From positions 1,364,001 to 1,428,000 of the forward strand of contig NZ_RKQF01000001.1 of the NCBI RefSeq assembly GCF_003814875.1: DNA of 64,000 bases, read 5' to 3'. How positions within the stretch are numbered: the stretch's first letter is position 1; every line of letters begins with the position of its first letter. Below, one piece after another: positions 16,177 through 25,107 of the stretch. The position numbers and the translations under genes were made by a program. The notes beneath the pieces were generated by a model. That model had not been told where the DNA came from and searched no databases. It worked only from the letters and a program-made list of their open reading frames with translations. The DNA comes from Streptomyces sp. Ag109_O5-1 (GTDB lineage Bacteria; Actinomycetota; Actinomycetes; Streptomycetales; Streptomycetaceae).

Positions 16177-17721
16177 TTACGCGGACTCGGTGGGCTCGGT
16201 GGGCTCGGTGCCCGTGGCAACCGGCTCCGCCGCCTGTGTGGGCACGCGGGCGTCGTCGCGGATGTGCTCGCGGGGGCGCGCGATGAGCAGGTAGAGAATT
16301 CCCGCTCCGAGGACGATGCCGACCGAGATGGGGACGAGCCAGCGGTCGAAGAATCCCGTGCCGTTGGCCGGTGTCTTGATGCTGAGCACGATGATCGCGG
16401 TCACGCCGTAGACCAGGCCCAGCAGGTTGACCGCCCAGCCCCAGCGGCCCAGGCGGAAGGCTCCCGACGGCTGCCAGCCGCGGGCCCGGGCGATCGCAGA
16501 GGCGAGCACGACGCTCTGGAAGCCCAGGTAGATGCCGACGACGGCGAAGGTGATGATGCGGGCCACGGACGCGGAGGGCAACAGGGTGATTCCGGCCGGG
16601 ACGACGGTGGCGACCGCGATCGCGCCGGGCGGCATGTGGAACGTGGGGTGGATCGTGGAGAACGCGCGCGAGCCGGCGATGACGCCGTCCCGGGCGAAGG
16701 AGTAGACCAGGCGGGTCGCGGCCGCCTGGATGGCGAGGACGCAGGAGATGAAGCCGAGCACGATCAGGGCGAGGGCGAACTTGGCGCCCACGGTACCGAG
16801 CGAGGCGTCGAGGATCGTGCCGATCGGGTTGGTGTCCTTGCCGCTGAGCACGGCGCCCATGTCGGGGACGGCCAGCAGCAGACCGAGCGTCAGGATGACG
16901 GTGGCCAGGCCGCCCACGGCGAGGGTCATGCTCATCGCCCGGGGGATCTTCCTGGACGGGTCCTTGACCTCTTCGGCGATGTCGCCGCACGCCTCGAATC
17001 CGAAGAAGATCCACACGCTGAACAGCGTCGCGGCCAGGAAGGCGCCGACCTGGCCGCCGGAGCCGCCGGCCCCGAGGTTGTGGCCGATGACGGAGATGCC
17101 CTGGTGGCGGTGGAAGAACAGCAGGTACAGACCGAGGACGACGGTGCCGACGACCTCGGCGACCACACCGGCGGTGGCGGCGAACGCCAGCCGTCTGACT
17201 CCGGCGAGGTTGACGGCGCCGCAGAGCACGATGACGACCACCGCGGTCAGGACCGTCGTGGCGTGGTTCACCGGGTAGCCGAGGAGCGGTCCGGCGTACC
17301 CCGCGATCGGGAAGGCGACCGAGGTGATGGTGATCAGCAACGCCCAGGTGTACATCCAGCCGGACAACCAGGCGTACCGCGGGCCGACGAGCCGCTTGGT
17401 CCACTGGTAGATGCCGCCGGCGATCGGGTACTGCGACGAGGCCTCGGCGAATGTCAGCATGACCAGCCCCTGGCCGATCAGGACGATCGGAATCGACCAG
17501 AAGAACACCGGGCCGCCGGTGGCCAGGCCGTAGCCGAACAGCGAGTACACGCCGACGAGAGGAGAGAGGTAGGTGAAACCGACCGAGAAGTTCTGCCACA
17601 GGCCGAGCGCGCGCGTCAGCTGCTGCCGGTAGCCGAGAGCGGCCAGTTGCGCGGCATCCGCCGCGTCCTGCCCGACGGGTTCGACGGGTTCTACGGCGGT
17701 GGGCGGAGGGCTCGTCGACAT
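16177..17721 (-). CDS. APC-family amino-acid/polyamine permease
   Basis: A 514-residue secondary transporter with about twelve predicted membrane spans. The conserved first span region SVGFTYLSPLVGVYSLFGYG and the FEACGDIAEEVKDPSRKIPR loop place it in the amino acid-polyamine-organocation superfamily, GABA/ethanolamine-permease-like branch. The N- and C-terminal tails are hydrophilic and Pro/Glu-rich. It sits 88 bp after potC in the same orientation with its own GAAGGAG site, so it is probably cotranscribed with the polyamine ABC genes. Substrate is unknown; GABA, putrescine or a cationic amino acid would fit. Confidence 0.82.
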   Translation of the reverse strand: MSTSPPPTAVEPVEPVGQDAADAAQLAALGYRQQLTRALGLWQNFSVGFTYLSPLVGVYSLFGYGLATGGPVFFWSIPIVLIGQGLVMLTFAEASSQYPIAGGIYQWTKRLVGPRYAWLSGWMYTWALLITITSVAFPIAGYAGPLLGYPVNHATTVLTAVVVIVLCGAVNLAGVRRLAFAATAGVVAEVVGTVVLGLYLLFFHRHQGISVIGHNLGAGGSGGQVGAFLAATLFSVWIFFGFEACGDIAEEVKDPSRKIPRAMSMTLAVGGLATVILTLGLLLAVPDMGAVLSGKDTNPIGTILDASLGTVGAKFALALIVLGFISCVLAIQAAATRLVYSFARDGVIAGSRAFSTIHPTFHMPPGAIAVATVVPAGITLLPSASVARIITFAVVGIYLGFQSVVLASAIARARGWQPSGAFRLGRWGWAVNLLGLVYGVTAIIVLSIKTPANGTGFFDRWLVPISVGIVLGAGILYLLIARPREHIRDDARVPTQAAEPVATGTEPTEPTESA

Positions 17722-17809
17722 GCGGGGACTCCTTCGGGTTCGGGTTCGGGAGGTGCCCCGATATCCGGCTTGGGTGTTCGTCAGGACGTGGCTTCCCGGG
17801 TCGCCCCGG

Positions 17810-18625
17810 TCAGACCCGGCTTGCCGTGGCCGTGTCCGCGGACAGGCGTTGGGCGACGTAGATCGGAACGACGGACAGCAGGACCAGGACCGCCGCCACC
17901 ACGTTCACCACCGGCGCCTGTTGGGGCCGGGTCATGTTGTCGAAGATCCACAGGGGCAGGGTCTGCACCCCCGGTCCCGCGGTGAACGTCGTCACCACGA
18001 TCTCGTCGAAGGAGAGCGCGAAGGCGAGCAGTCCGCCCGCGAGCAGCGCCGAGCGCACCAGCGGGAAGGTGACGTCGACGAAGGCGCGGAAGGTGTCCGC
18101 GCCGAGGTCGGCTGCCGCCTCCTCGTAGCTGCCGGAGGTGCGGCGCAGCCGGGCGACGACGTTGTTGAAGACGATCACGACGCAGAAGGTGGCGTGTCCG
18201 ACGACCACGGTGAACAGGCCGAGTCCGACGCCGAGCGGCTGCAGGACCGTGCTGAACGCCGAGTTGAGGGCGATGCCGGTGACGATGCCGGGCAGCGCGA
18301 TCGGCAGCACGACCACGAAGGAGAGCGCGTCGCGGCCGAAGAAGCGGTACCGGGCGACGGCGAAGGCGGCCAGTGTGCCCAGCACCAGTGCGATCGCGGT
18401 GGCGCCGAGCCCGGCCTTGACCGAGGTCCACAGTGCGTCGCGGGCGCCGGAGCTGTGCCAGGCGACCGTCCACCAGCGGGTGGTCAGGCCGGGCGGCGGC
18501 CAGCTCGCGCTGCGGTCGGGGTTGAGGGAGTTGACGAGGACCAGGAGCAGCGGCACGTAGATGACGGCGAAGCCGAGGGCGGCGGCGACGCGGAGGGCGA
18601 TACGGGCGGACCGGGAGAGTGGCAT
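17810..18625 (-). CDS. potC: Polyamine-type ABC transporter permease, PotC-like
   Basis: A 271-residue permease with six predicted spans and the EAA loop EEAAADLGADTFRAFVDVTF. Other PotC-type features are IALPGIVTGIALNSAF and LSFDEIVVTTFTAGPGVQTLPLWIFDNM. ATG 18625 is taken as start; a GTG 12 nt upstream is possible. The gene is 18 bp downstream of potB. Confidence 0.85.
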   Translation of the reverse strand: MPLSRSARIALRVAAALGFAVIYVPLLLVLVNSLNPDRSASWPPPGLTTRWWTVAWHSSGARDALWTSVKAGLGATAIALVLGTLAAFAVARYRFFGRDALSFVVVLPIALPGIVTGIALNSAFSTVLQPLGVGLGLFTVVVGHATFCVVIVFNNVVARLRRTSGSYEEAAADLGADTFRAFVDVTFPLVRSALLAGGLLAFALSFDEIVVTTFTAGPGVQTLPLWIFDNMTRPQQAPVVNVVAAVLVLLSVVPIYVAQRLSADTATASRV

Positions 18626-18643
18626 GTGACGTAGCACCCGTCG

Positions 18644-19507
18644 TCAGAGGCTGCTCAGCGCCCCCGTGCGCCGCATCGCCAGCAGGTACAGCACGATGAC
18701 GACGACCGGGACGGTGGCGAGCGCGGCGGCCATGGGCAGGTTGAGTTCGATGTTGGCGTAGACGAGGTTGCCGATGAGCTGGGACTTGCCGCCGACGATC
18801 TGCACGGTGATGTAGTCGCCGAGGCTGAGCGAGAAGGTGAACACCGATCCGGCGGCCACCGACGGCAGCACCATCGGCAGGACCACGGACCGGAAGGTCC
18901 GCCAGGCGCGGGCGCCCAGGTCCGCCGACGCGTCGAGCAGGTTGTCCGGCAACTGCTCCAGCGCGGTGTGGATCGGCAGGATCATGTACGGCAGCCACAG
19001 GTATGTCAGCGTGAGCACGGTCGCCGGCAGCCCGAAGCCGGGTCCGCTGAGCCCGAACGGCTTCAGCATCCAGTCGGCGAGGCCGCCCTCGGAGAGGATC
19101 AGCCGCCATGCGTACACCTTGACCAGGTAACTCGCCCACAGCGGGGTGAGGATGGCGACCACGAGGAGCGGGCGCCGGCTCGGCCTGGCCACCCTCGCCG
19201 TGTAGAAGGCGACCGGGAAGGCGATCACCGCGCACAGGGCGGTCACCGCGAGGGCGACGCCGACGCTGCGCAGGATGACCTGCCGGAACACCGGTGTGGT
19301 GAACAGCTCGTGGAAGTTGTCGGTCGACCAGACCTTGACGACTTCCGAGGTGAAGGAGTCCGTCGTCCAGAACGCCGAGACGAACAGGACGGCCAGGGAG
19401 CCGAGGTAGAGCACGGCCAGCCACAGCAGCGGGGCGGTCAGCAGCAGGGCGAGGCGGAGCCGGGGGCGCCGGTGCAGCGCCCCCGCGGTCCGGGTGAGCA
19501 CGGTCAT
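18644..19507 (-). CDS. potB: Polyamine-type ABC transporter permease, PotB-like
   Basis: A 287-residue permease with a basic N-terminal tail, six predicted spans, YLWLPYMILPIHTALEQLP and the EAA loop LDASADLGARAWRTFRSVVL. SLSLGDYITVQIVGGK is characteristic of PotB/PotH proteins. The gene starts 3 bp after the potD stop, in a tightly packed operon. Confidence 0.86.
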   Translation of the reverse strand: MTVLTRTAGALHRRPRLRLALLLTAPLLWLAVLYLGSLAVLFVSAFWTTDSFTSEVVKVWSTDNFHELFTTPVFRQVILRSVGVALAVTALCAVIAFPVAFYTARVARPSRRPLLVVAILTPLWASYLVKVYAWRLILSEGGLADWMLKPFGLSGPGFGLPATVLTLTYLWLPYMILPIHTALEQLPDNLLDASADLGARAWRTFRSVVLPMVLPSVAAGSVFTFSLSLGDYITVQIVGGKSQLIGNLVYANIELNLPMAAALATVPVVVIVLYLLAMRRTGALSSL

Positions 19508-19510
19508 GGC

Positions 19511-20713
19511 TCAGCCCTTGATCTCGGTCCAGGCCTGCACCCACTTGGCGTACGGCACGCACTTGACGTCGGTGCGGCCGTCCAGGCACTGCTCGATGGG
19601 CGTGTTCCAGAAGGCGATGTTCTTCCAGTAGCTCTCGTCGGCCGCGTGGTAGGTCGTGCAGAAGTTCTTGTCGGCGGTCAGGGCGCAGGCCTTGGCGTTG
19701 GCCGGGGCCTCGCCGAAGTACTCGGCGACCTCGGCGTTGACCTTCGGGGAGACGATCCAGTTCAGCCACTGGTAGGCGCAGTCGGGGTGCTTGGCCTTGG
19801 CGGAGACCATCCAGGTGTCGGACCAGCCGGTCGAACCCTCCTTGGGCACGAAGGCCTTGACCTTGGCGCCCTCGCCGGCGGCGAGGTTGGCGATGACCTG
19901 CCAGCTGGTGCCGATGACGGAGTCGCCGCTCTTGAAGGCGGAGATCTCCTTGAGGTAGTCGCTCCAGTACTCGCCGATGTCCGCGTTCTGCTGCTTCAGC
20001 AGGGCGACGGCCGCGTCGAACTGCTTCTGGTCGAGCGCGTAGGGGTCCTTGATCTTCAACTCGGGCTTGGTGGCCTTGAGGTACAGGGCCGCGTCGGCGA
20101 TGTAGATCGGCGAGTCGTACGCCGTCACATGGCCCTTGTACTTCGCCGCGTCGTCGAAGACGGCGGACCAGGAGGTGGGTGCGGGGCTGACCTTCTGGGT
20201 GTTATACATCAGCAGGTTGGCGCCGCGGCCGTGCGGGATGCCGTACATCTGGCCCTTGACGGAGTTCCAGGCGCCGTTCTTCAGGCCGCTGAAGATGTCC
20301 TTGTAGTTCGGTACGAGCTTGGTGTTGACGGGGGCGGCGTCGCCGGAGGCGATCAGGCGCAGGGAGGCGTCGCCGGAGGCGGAGACCGCGTCGTACTCGC
20401 CGGTCTTCATCAGTTTGACCATCTCGTCGGAGCTGGCGGCGACCTTGGAGTGGACCTGGCAGCCGGTCTGCTTCTCGAAGTCGGTGACCCAGTCGACCTT
20501 GGGGTCGTCGGACCCGTCCTCGACATAGCCGGCCCAGGCGATCAGGTTGACCTCGCCCTCGGACTTGCCGAGCTTGGCGAGCGGCTTGAGGTCGGGCGGG
20601 TTGAGCCCGGTCGAGGCGCCGGAGCCGGAGGAGCCGCAGGCGGTGGCGGCCAGCAGCAGGGCGGCCGCGGCTGCCGAGGCGAGGGGACGGTTGAGGCGCA
20701 CGACGTACTCCAT
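19511..20713 (-). CDS. potD: Polyamine-type ABC transporter binding lipoprotein, PotD-like
   Basis: A 400-residue extracellular binding protein. The signal peptide ends in the lipobox LAATAC (Cys near 26). The mature part has NLIAWAGYVEDG, FEKQTGCQVHSK and YDAVSASGDASLRLI, the pattern of spermidine/putrescine-binding proteins. The C-terminal third has several cysteines (DCAYQW, KACALTADKNFC, EQCLDG, DVKCVP) that may form disulfides outside the cell. It lies between the ATPase and permease genes. Ligand specificity (putrescine, spermidine or an amino-acid derivative) cannot be assigned. Confidence 0.86.
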   Translation of the reverse strand: MEYVVRLNRPLASAAAAALLLAATACGSSGSGASTGLNPPDLKPLAKLGKSEGEVNLIAWAGYVEDGSDDPKVDWVTDFEKQTGCQVHSKVAASSDEMVKLMKTGEYDAVSASGDASLRLIASGDAAPVNTKLVPNYKDIFSGLKNGAWNSVKGQMYGIPHGRGANLLMYNTQKVSPAPTSWSAVFDDAAKYKGHVTAYDSPIYIADAALYLKATKPELKIKDPYALDQKQFDAAVALLKQQNADIGEYWSDYLKEISAFKSGDSVIGTSWQVIANLAAGEGAKVKAFVPKEGSTGWSDTWMVSAKAKHPDCAYQWLNWIVSPKVNAEVAEYFGEAPANAKACALTADKNFCTTYHAADESYWKNIAFWNTPIEQCLDGRTDVKCVPYAKWVQAWTEIKG

Positions 20714-20752
20714 ACGTGAGGGACGGCGGATCCGGAGGCGAGGGACGGCGGA

Positions 20753-21784
20753 TCAGTCGGGGACGTGGACGGTGTGCCGGCGCTGCCAGCGCAGCCGGAC
20801 GCGGGTGCCGCGGTAGGCGGCGACGTCGTCGGCGGAGGTGTCGAGGTTCTGCTGGAGCGCGGTGAGCCGGCCGCCGCCGTCCAGGTCGACCAGGAAGCGG
20901 GTGGCGTCGCCGAGATAGACGACCTCGGCGACGGTGCCGACGGCGTCGGCGTGTCCTTCCCCGTCCGGGTCGGCGCTCTCCTCGAGGACCCGGATCTTCT
21001 CGGGCCGGATGCTGTGGGTGCCGTCCTGGCCGAGCACCCGGCGGGCGGTGTCGCCGGTGAGCAGGTTGGAGGTGCCGACGAAGGAGGCGACGAACGCGGT
21101 GGCGGGGCGTTCGTAGATCTCGGCGGGGGTGCCGACCTGTTCGATGCGGCCCTGGTGGAAGACGGCGACGCGGTCGCTCATCGTCAGGGCCTCCTCCTGG
21201 TCGTGGGTGACGAAGACGAAGGTGATGCCCACCTCGCGCTGCAGGGCCTTGAGTTCGATCTGCATCTGTTCGCGCAGTTTGAGGTCGAGGGCGCCGAGGG
21301 GTTCGTCGAGGAGCAGGACGCGGGGGCGTCCGACGAGGGCGCGGGCCAGGGCGACGCGCTGGCGCTGGCCGCCGGAGAGCTGGGAGGGGCGGCGGCCGCC
21401 GTAGCCGTCCAGGCGGACCTCGGCGAGCGCTTTGCGGGCGCGGACCAGGCGTTCGGCCTTGGGGACGCCGCGGACCTTGAGGGAGTAGGCGACGTTCTGC
21501 TCGACACTCATGTGCGGGAACAGGGCGTAGTCCTGGAAGACGGTGTGCACGTCCCGTTCGAAGGGGGCGCGGCCCGTGACGTCCTGTCCGGCGAGTTCGA
21601 TCACGCCCGAGGTGGGGGTCTCGAAGCCGGCGATCATCCGCAGGACGGTGGTCTTGCCGGAGCCGGACGGGCCGAGCATGGAGAAGAACTCGCCGTCGCG
21701 GATCTCCAGGTCGACTCCGGTCACGGCGGTCGTGTCACCGAACGACTTCCGCAGATCCCGCAACCGGATCGCGCTGGCCTCCAT
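20753..21784 (-). CDS. potA: Polyamine-type ABC transporter ATPase, PotA-like
   Basis: A 343-residue ATPase: Walker A GPSGSGKTT (near 40), signature LSGGQRQRVALARAL, Walker B VLLLDEPLGALDL, switch VTHDQEEA, then a C-terminal TOBE/regulatory barrel (about 240-343) with HSIRPEKIRV. ATG 21784 is preceded by GAAAGG at the right distance; the frame opens further upstream to 21847 but that part lies in the promoter region shared with the GntR gene. It is the first gene of the potADBC-permease operon. Confidence 0.87.
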   Translation of the reverse strand: MEASAIRLRDLRKSFGDTTAVTGVDLEIRDGEFFSMLGPSGSGKTTVLRMIAGFETPTSGVIELAGQDVTGRAPFERDVHTVFQDYALFPHMSVEQNVAYSLKVRGVPKAERLVRARKALAEVRLDGYGGRRPSQLSGGQRQRVALARALVGRPRVLLLDEPLGALDLKLREQMQIELKALQREVGITFVFVTHDQEEALTMSDRVAVFHQGRIEQVGTPAEIYERPATAFVASFVGTSNLLTGDTARRVLGQDGTHSIRPEKIRVLEESADPDGEGHADAVGTVAEVVYLGDATRFLVDLDGGGRLTALQQNLDTSADDVAAYRGTRVRLRWQRRHTVHVPD

Positions 21785-21907
21785 GGGCGGGAACCTTTCT
21801 GCCGCTTTCTTGCGTTGCACCTGGTGACCGGAAAGATATGAAGTCATAGTTCAGAGCTCAAGACCCTTCTGAGGTAAAGCTTGGGTCAACGCATAGGGTG
21901 GTGGGCC

Positions 21908-22648
21908 GTGAGACAGCAGCAGACGGACGGCGGCGCCCGAAAGGCCGTCTTCGCCCCGGTGGACAGCGGCGCCCGGGTCGACGCGGTCGTGCGCCGGATC
22001 GGCGATGCCATCGAGCTCGGCCTGCTCGCCGACGGGGAGCAGCTGCCCGGCGAGACGGAGCTGGCCGGACAGCTGGGGGTGTCCACGGTGACCCTGCGGG
22101 AGGCGCTGATGGCACTGCGCCAGCAGGGCCTGGTCGTCACCCGCCGGGGCCGCGGCGGCGGCAGTTTCGTCTCCCTCCCCGAGCTTCCCGGTGCGGAGCG
22201 GCTCAGGGAACGCCTGCGCGGCTGGAGCTCGGAGGAGCTGCGCGACCTCGGCGATCACTGGGCGGCCCTGTCCGGCACGGCCGCCCACCTCGCTGCCGAG
22301 CGCACCGAGGACCACGACCTCGACCAGCTCAGGCGCACCACCGAGGAACTGTGCAAGGCGCCGGACGCGGCGGCGCGCAGCCGGGTGTACGGCCGTTTCC
22401 ATGTGGAGCTGGCCGCCGCGGCGCAGTCGGCACGGCTCACCCGGGAACAGGTCGCGCTCCAGACGGAGGTCGGGGCGCTGCTCTGCCTTGTGCTCGGCGA
22501 CGACGAATATCGTGAAGAGGTGGCGGACCGTCACCGGTCCGTAATCTCGGCCGTGCAGGATGGGGCGCACCAATCGGCCAGGGAGCTGGCCGAGCGGTGC
22601 GTACGGGACTCGACGGCGCGGCTCATCGCCCTGCGTCTGGCCCTTTAG
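21908..22648 (+). CDS. GntR/FadR-family regulator of the polyamine operon
   Basis: A 246-residue regulator: GntR winged helix (LPGETELAGQLGVSTVTLRE, near 45-75) and an all-helical FCD ligand domain (about 100-240) with an HVELAAAAQS segment that may hold the metal ligands. GTG 21908 follows GGGTGG; a TTG at 21881 is in frame but too far upstream. It diverges from potA by 123 bp. Between them GACCC (21861-21865) and GGGTC (21882-21886) form a spaced dyad that could be the operator. Confidence 0.82.
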   Translation: MRQQQTDGGARKAVFAPVDSGARVDAVVRRIGDAIELGLLADGEQLPGETELAGQLGVSTVTLREALMALRQQGLVVTRRGRGGGSFVSLPELPGAERLRERLRGWSSEELRDLGDHWAALSGTAAHLAAERTEDHDLDQLRRTTEELCKAPDAAARSRVYGRFHVELAAAAQSARLTREQVALQTEVGALLCLVLGDDEYREEVADRHRSVISAVQDGAHQSARELAERCVRDSTARLIALRLAL

Positions 22649-22686
22649 CCGCGCCGCGCCCGGTCCCCCGTCCGCTGGAGGGCAGC

Positions 22687-23481
22687 ATGAGCCGCAGCAC
22701 CGCCCCCTCCGGTCCGGCGAACACGACACTGGACGCCGGCGCCGACACCGAGGAGTACGTCGCCGCGCGGGTCGGCCGTGCCCTGGAGGCGGTGTTCGAC
22801 GCCGTCGCGCAGACCCGTGCCGACACGGCCGCGCTACTGGCCCGGGTCGCCGCCGAGGGCCGCCGGCCCGTGACCGCCGATCTCGCCGCACTGCGCCCCG
22901 GGCTCCATCTGCGCCTGACCCGGCAGGAACTGGTCTCCGGCGTCGGCTTCGTGGCCGCGCCCGGCCTGCTGGCCGACGTCCCGGCCTGGCTGGAGTGGTG
23001 GCAGACCGACGCCCAGGGAGACGTACGGCCTCTGCTCCTCGACCTCGATCCGCGGTCGTCGGCCTACTCGGACTACACGCACTGGGATTGGTTCGCGCTG
23101 CCCCGGGACACCGGACGGCGGGCGGTGGCCGGGCCGTACGTCGACTACCTCTGCTCGGACGAGTACAGCCTCACCCTGTCCGCGCCGGTGGAGGTGGGCG
23201 GGCGCTTTCTGGGCGTGGCCGCGGCCGATGTGTATCTGCGGCACTTCGAGGCGGCCGCGCTGCCCCTGCTGCGGGAGCTGCCCGGGCCCGCCCGGCTGGT
23301 CAACGCCCGCGGCCGGGTGGCGGCGTCGGCGGACCCGGCACATCTGGCCGGATCCCTGACCAGGGGGCCGGACTTCGCGGCCGTCCTGGAGAGCGGACGG
23401 CCGGGCGTCTTCGACGGGACCCGGCTGGTGCCCTGCCGAGGCGTGCCGCTCGTCCTGGTCGTGGCCCCGGAACGGGGATGA
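22687..23481 (+). CDS. Soluble cache/PDC-like sensor-domain protein
   Basis: A 264-residue protein without signal peptide or membrane span. The pattern LLLDLDPRSSAYSDYTHWDW, then PYVDYLCSDEYSLTLSAPVE and FLGVAAADVYLRHFE, resembles double-cache (PAS-like) ligand-binding domains normally found outside the cell in chemoreceptors and kinases. A helical N-terminus (about 20-60) precedes it. GGAGGGCAGC gives a strong ribosome site. It follows the GntR gene by 38 bp in the same direction, so it may sense the polyamine or amino acid that the operon transports. No output domain is present. Confidence 0.65.
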   Translation: MSRSTAPSGPANTTLDAGADTEEYVAARVGRALEAVFDAVAQTRADTAALLARVAAEGRRPVTADLAALRPGLHLRLTRQELVSGVGFVAAPGLLADVPAWLEWWQTDAQGDVRPLLLDLDPRSSAYSDYTHWDWFALPRDTGRRAVAGPYVDYLCSDEYSLTLSAPVEVGGRFLGVAAADVYLRHFEAAALPLLRELPGPARLVNARGRVAASADPAHLAGSLTRGPDFAAVLESGRPGVFDGTRLVPCRGVPLVLVVAPERG

Positions 23482-23533
23482 AGCCGACGTCCGGCCCGGC
23501 GCCGTCGGCGACCTGAACGCCGGCGGTGCCGGG

Positions 23534-24205
23534 TCAGGCTCCGGGGGCCGGAACGACGGTCAGATGGGCGCCCAGGCCGCCGGGCCTGCGGGAGCGGCGG
23601 GGGGTGGCCACGGGCCGTGGGGTGGCGCGCAGTACCAGGGTGTAACGCGCGTAGCCCAGGTCCTGAAGGGTCTTGGGGGTCTCGCCGACGACCCGGCACT
23701 CGGTGGCGCCCAGCAGCGGGTCCGGGTGGCGCAGCGGGCGGACGGCACCGTCGAGCTGAGCGCCGTCCTCGCCGACCGCGCGCAGCCAGTGCGGCAGCCC
23801 CTGCCGGAAGGCGGCCTCCATGATGGGGTCCTGGGCGATCTCCCGGCGGATCGACTGGAGTTCGGGGTCGTGGCCGTACCGTTCCAGAGTGGTCTTGAAG
23901 TGTGCGAGCAGCGGCAGGCACCAACCGGCCTCGTGCGCGCCGAGCACCGAGCCGGCGTCCGGGTGGAAGAGGACGAAGCGGAGGAAGTTGTCCCCCGGCA
24001 TGGCGGTGGGGTGCGGGGCGACCGCGCGGAAAAGTGTCCCGAACGCGCCGTTGGCCAGCACGACGTCCCAGCGGTGGTCCACGACCAGGGACGGGAAGGG
24101 GACCGCGTCCAGCAGCAACGCGTAGTCCTGGAGATACGCCTGGACCTCAGGACTCTCGGGGACGGGCCGCGGCGCCGGCCGCCGCCCACCTGCCTGATAT
24201 GCCAT
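23534..24205 (-). CDS. MmyB-like ligand-binding-domain protein lacking a DNA-binding domain
   Basis: A 223-residue protein matching the C-terminal domain of MmyB-type XRE regulators: EVQAYLQDYALLLDAVPFPS, WDVVLANGAFGTLFR, FLRFVLFHPDAG and RYTLVLRATP. In most Streptomyces relatives this fold follows an N-terminal XRE helix-turn-helix; here the protein begins about 15 residues before the ligand domain with no HTH. It is divergent from an XRE gene 226 bp away, so the two could cooperate. The family is linked to small-molecule or fatty-acid binding; the ligand here is unknown. Confidence 0.7.
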   Translation of the reverse strand: MAYQAGGRRPAPRPVPESPEVQAYLQDYALLLDAVPFPSLVVDHRWDVVLANGAFGTLFRAVAPHPTAMPGDNFLRFVLFHPDAGSVLGAHEAGWCLPLLAHFKTTLERYGHDPELQSIRREIAQDPIMEAAFRQGLPHWLRAVGEDGAQLDGAVRPLRHPDPLLGATECRVVGETPKTLQDLGYARYTLVLRATPRPVATPRRSRRPGGLGAHLTVVPAPGA

Positions 24206-24431
24206 CGGGAGGTCACCCCTCTTGCCTATGCGGCCTTCTCGCGGCGATGTGATCCTGCTGCTCCACCTGGAGTCATGTCAACTATCGTGGCATTTCATGC
24301 CTGTTGACGGCCGAAATTGGCCACAGTTGTGGCGAGACCTGGATGTGAGTTCGAACGACCCGCTAATCTCCCGTGAGTTCACGACTTGTGAGAAGTCCCT
24401 GCTTCCCCTGAGAGACACAGGAGTTCTGTCG

Positions 24432-25088
24432 GTGACGGATGGCTACAAGGATCCGGGCGCCACGGCGACCGCCCAGCTGCCGGCCGACGTCGCCCGCGTC
24501 ACCGCGCTCGCCGACCGGCTCGGGGTACGGCATGCCGACGTCTTCGACGTCGGGCGGCTCTCCTATGCCTCCGGTGTCCCCGAGTCCGTGGTGCGGGCCC
24601 TGCTGAGCGGCCGGCCCGCGGGCGAGCCGGACGTCCAGGCGCGCTTCCTGCAGCGCCTGGACCTGCTGCGCCGCACCCGCCTCAAGCCCAATGGCCGGAA
24701 ACACACCCAACAGGAGATCGCCGACGGCGCGGGCATGTCCCGGCAGCAGGCCGGCGCGCTGCTCAACGGCGACCGGCGGCCGACGATGGAGCACTGCGAC
24801 GCCCTCCAGCGGTTCTTCCGGGTGCACGCCGGCTTCCTCACCGCGGAGGACCCGGAGGCCCTTGCGGGCGCCCTCCAGCGGGTCGAGCAGGAGCTGCTGC
24901 AGAAGCTGGCCGACCGGGAGCGGGCCGCGGCCGGGGCCGCCGAGGACCCCCTGGAGCGGCTGCTGCAGGACCACGGGGTGCGCGGGATCGCCTGGCGGGC
25001 CGCCCAGCTGCCCACCGACCAGCACCGGGACAAGGTCGCCGAATGGCTGGACATGCTCCTGGAGAGCGTCAAGCGGCCCGAGTCGTGA
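24432..25088 (+). CDS. XRE-type helix-turn-helix regulator paired with ImmA-like protease
   Basis: A 218-residue protein with a central helix-turn-helix (TQQEIADGAGMSRQQAGALL, about 92-112) framed by helical regions and a Glu/Ala-rich C-terminus that may form a coiled coil. GTG 24432 follows AGGAG; longer readings to 24222 cross the divergent promoter. The next gene is an HExxH protease 19 bp downstream. In XRE/ImmA pairs the protease destroys the repressor to relieve control; whether this pair works so is inference. Confidence 0.72.
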   Translation: MTDGYKDPGATATAQLPADVARVTALADRLGVRHADVFDVGRLSYASGVPESVVRALLSGRPAGEPDVQARFLQRLDLLRRTRLKPNGRKHTQQEIADGAGMSRQQAGALLNGDRRPTMEHCDALQRFFRVHAGFLTAEDPEALAGALQRVEQELLQKLADRERAAAGAAEDPLERLLQDHGVRGIAWRAAQLPTDQHRDKVAEWLDMLLESVKRPES

Positions 25089-25107
25089 GCTGAGCTGAGG
25101 GAGAACA

